The notes below the pieces were generated by a model. That model was not told where the DNA came from and ran no database searches. It saw only the letters and a program-made list of their open reading frames with translations. A DNA stretch of 64,000 nucleotides from Guillardia theta CCMP2712 (lineage: Eukaryota; Cryptophyceae; Pyrenomonadales; Geminigeraceae), in contig NW_005434624.1 in NCBI RefSeq assembly GCF_000315625.1, positions 389,100 through 453,099 of the forward strand. Reading direction: 5' to 3'. The number at the start of each line of letters is the position of its first letter. Position 1 is the first letter of the stretch. Shown one piece after another: positions 61,901-64,000 of the stretch. The position numbers and the translations under genes are program-made.

Positions 61901-64000
61901 AGAGAGCGAGAGATTATCCGCTCGATGCAGGATGAGATCAAGGAGGATGGCCTCCTCGAGGTGCGTTAAGATGTTCCCATACACTCTCTTCCTCCTCCTT
62001 TCTCACCTTTTCTATTTTCTCTCCTCTCCTAGACCTGCCTTCTCCTCCCCTCCTCTTCTTGCTTCGTTTCTCCTCTCCCCTCTCTTACATCTACCAACCC
62101 CTTCCAGTCCTCCCCCACCATACTGGCCGTTGCATGATCGCTGCGCCAGGTTCGGCTGGACGAGACGTCGAGAGAGGTCGAGCGGCTCAAGAAGGTCAAC
62201 GCGGAGCTGCGGGAGAGGCTCGAGGAGGCGCCAGGAACGAAACTGGAGGCAGAGGCCGCGGCCCTCCGCGCGCAGGTGGAGACGCAGGAGAAAGACCTTG
62301 AGCAGACCCGCACGCAGCTGAAGGAGCTGAGGGAGGCGGAGAAGAAACGCTCTGAGAGGATGCTCTCGGCGCTTGGACAGGTTCCTTCCTCCTCCACTGA
62401 CATGAAGTTTCTCTCTTGCCCTTCCCTTACTGCCCTTACTGCCCCTCGTGCTCTTCCTGCTCCTCCCCCATCCTGCATATCACTTCCACTCTTACTACCT
62501 CTGCTCGCACTCTCCTCATCCTCCTCTTCCAGGGCTCTGAGAGCGGGCTCGCCAAGGACCTGAACGAGCTGCTGAGCATGAAGCTGGAGAAGAGCTCCTT
62601 CGACTCGGCGCTGAGGGAGGCGCAGGAGGACGCGGCAGCTGCTCGTCTTGCCCTAGAGGACGCGAACGTTCTGCACGAGCAGCACCTGGCGATGGTGCAC
62701 GCGGCAGCAGCAAAGCGGGAGGGAGAGCTGGAGGCGGAGAAGGGGGAGCTGCAAGGAGAAATCGACAGGCTGATGAAGAGCCTTGAGGAGAAGTCGGGCG
62801 AGCTTGCAGCTGCTGAGGAGAGAGCAAACAAGGTGTGTTCTGCATGCCGCATTGACAACATCCTCGCTTCTTCAAATGCTCACCGCTCTTTCCTCTCCCA
62901 ACTCCTTCCTCCTCTTCCTCCCCTCTTCTCTCCCTCCTTCTTTCCCTCCCTTGCGACGTCTTACAGTGCCTCAGGCTGAAAACCAGCTGTCACTCCTGCG
63001 GTCAAGGATCGCGAGCCTCGAGGAAGACCTCAAGAAGGAGCAGCAGAGGAGGAGGGACGAGATCGACGAGCTCCACCGGTCGAAGGAGCTCGCGGTCGAA
63101 GAGCTGGAGGCCCGTCAGCGGGAGCTTACCGACGCAGTGGAGGAGGTGAAGGAGCAAGGATGAGAGCGGTGCCGTCTGACAGGCAGCTGCAGTGGAAGGG
63201 GGTTGCGGAGAGAGGAGACTATGGGACTGTTAAGCAGCTTCGGGAGGACCTGGACCAGCTCCGAGAGGTCGGTTCCTCCTGTTGCTTGTTGTGACTATCC
63301 ATCCTTGTTGCTCCTTGCTCTCCCTCGATCTCCTTCCGTCCCCTCACATGCCTCCTTCTCTCCCTCTACTCCCCCCGTCCTTTTCTGCTTCCTCTCTTCT
63401 CGAGACCCTCGTTGCTCATGATTCTCTACAGACGGCGGAAGAGGAGGTGGCGAACTTGACCATCCGCCTTCAAGATCTTGAATCTGCCAGAAGGAAAGAG
63501 GTCTCCTCTTTCTCTCACTTCTGCTCCTTTTGCTTTTGTACCTACGCTCTCTAGATCTCACGATCGTCTCTCCTCTTGTCTTGATCTTTCAGCTGTCCTG
63601 ATCTCCATGTTGTAGGTCGGCAAGCTACAGGCTTCCCTCACAGCCAAGCAGAACGAGATGAGCGCTACAACGACGAAACGTCAGTCTCTATCCTTCTCTT
63701 GCCGCATTGTAACCCTCAGGCCCCAGTGAAGCAGCAGGTGGACAGTTTAGAGCAGCGGGCCAAGGAGAAGGAGGCAAGCAGCGCGAGAGGAGAGGAGGGG
63801 GAGTGACAAGCTGAGCAGAACGCGAATCGACAACTTCAGCGTCAGGTCGCGACCTACGAGTCAGCACTGACCGAAGCAAATTCAGAGATCGAGGCACTAA
63901 GGGATAAGGTGCCCCCAACACCCATCAGCGCCACCACCGTTCCCTCCTCCCCTCCCTTCCTTCCTCCTGCCTTTCCGCCCTCCTCACATTCCCGTCAGGT
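58905..64000 (+). CDS. PDZ-domain long coiled-coil protein (3' end outside window)
   Basis: ATG 58905 (MSYSVHDARDVVKNLRACL). The first exon carries a PDZ domain: CTIGLMLNGCVIDNMMPGSS, IRPGDVIESVDGKEA and SKVELKLRS. The donor after FMTL is gtgagt; the next exon (from about 59356) starts DEMRGVASSQILEQRGKKK and leads into continuous coiled coil. Coiled-coil exons are about 59356-60549, 60766-61293 (VAELQGVIKSYQKDG), 61342-61961 (AANKEAKQEIDKKE), about 62151-62380, 62533-62832 and 62982-63160, then short ones to the window end. Several joins are phase-consistent (e.g. AVE|AANKEA). A Gly/Glu low-complexity loop lies near residue 240. PDZ plus long coiled coil suggests a dimeric scaffold. The PDZ recalls the one at the end of the 3.9-14.1 kb gene, but the two differ clearly. 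Truncated by the window edge. Confidence 0.75.

Overview
The window is nuclear DNA of a flagellated unicellular eukaryote. Genes are intron-rich. The GT-AG introns I could phase are mostly only about 43-62 bp, while a few longer ones carry pyrimidine-rich microsatellites. There is a 100-N assembly gap, and no bacterial operon structure. Several products point to flagella or basal bodies (a CCDC42/CFAP73-like protein, a giant Sfi1-like Trp-repeat protein, a long centrosome/Golgi-type coiled coil). The mix of families fits an alga or protist such as a cryptophyte (Guillardia-like), but the species is inference, not proof.

Layout: 0.1-1.9 kb, minus-strand HEAT-type (importin-beta-like?) gene in eight phase-consistent exons. 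2.5-3.7 kb, plus-strand multipass membrane protein. 3.9-14.1 kb, giant minus-strand gene: Sfi1-like repeats with recent tandem amplification, then a PDZ domain and an EF-hand-like tail. 15.1-17.3 kb, minus-strand secretory glycosyltransferase-like gene. 18.5-26.3 kb, plus-strand giant coiled coil with near-identical internal repeats. 26.4-27.9 kb, minus-strand WD40/IQ protein. 28.5-32.7 kb, minus-strand membrane protein in which a discoidin-like plus RelA/SpoT-like module appears twice. 33.0-34.0 kb, two small ORFs that may be one frameshifted gene. 35.5-35.8 kb, 17-bp minisatellite. 36.3-39.6 kb, plus-strand cyclic-nucleotide-binding/IQ/ZU5-like protein. 40.3-42.6 kb, plus-strand CCDC42-like gene. 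43.3-46.0 kb, plus-strand RCC1-repeat protein with a signal peptide. 46.3-47.8 kb, minus-strand disordered protein. 49.1-49.8 kb, minus-strand Cys/His 18-residue repeat protein. 50.6-55.9 kb, plus-strand Sel1-repeat gene. 56.3-58.4 kb, minus-strand HAP40 (F8A)-like gene. 58.9-64.0 kb, plus-strand PDZ plus coiled-coil gene running off the window.

Between genes lie GC-rich, CpG-rich islands at about 2.0, 17.5, 42.9 and 48.5 kb. They share short dispersed repeats: element A in four copies, one of them at 28.2 kb outside the islands, and 43-bp element B in two copies. The genes do not form a pathway. The recurring theme is scaffolding and cytoskeleton (coiled coils, Trp helical repeats, PDZ, IQ, WD40, Sel1), plus two secretory or membrane proteins. 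Splice models were made by eye from phase continuity and conserved motifs and are approximate where stated.
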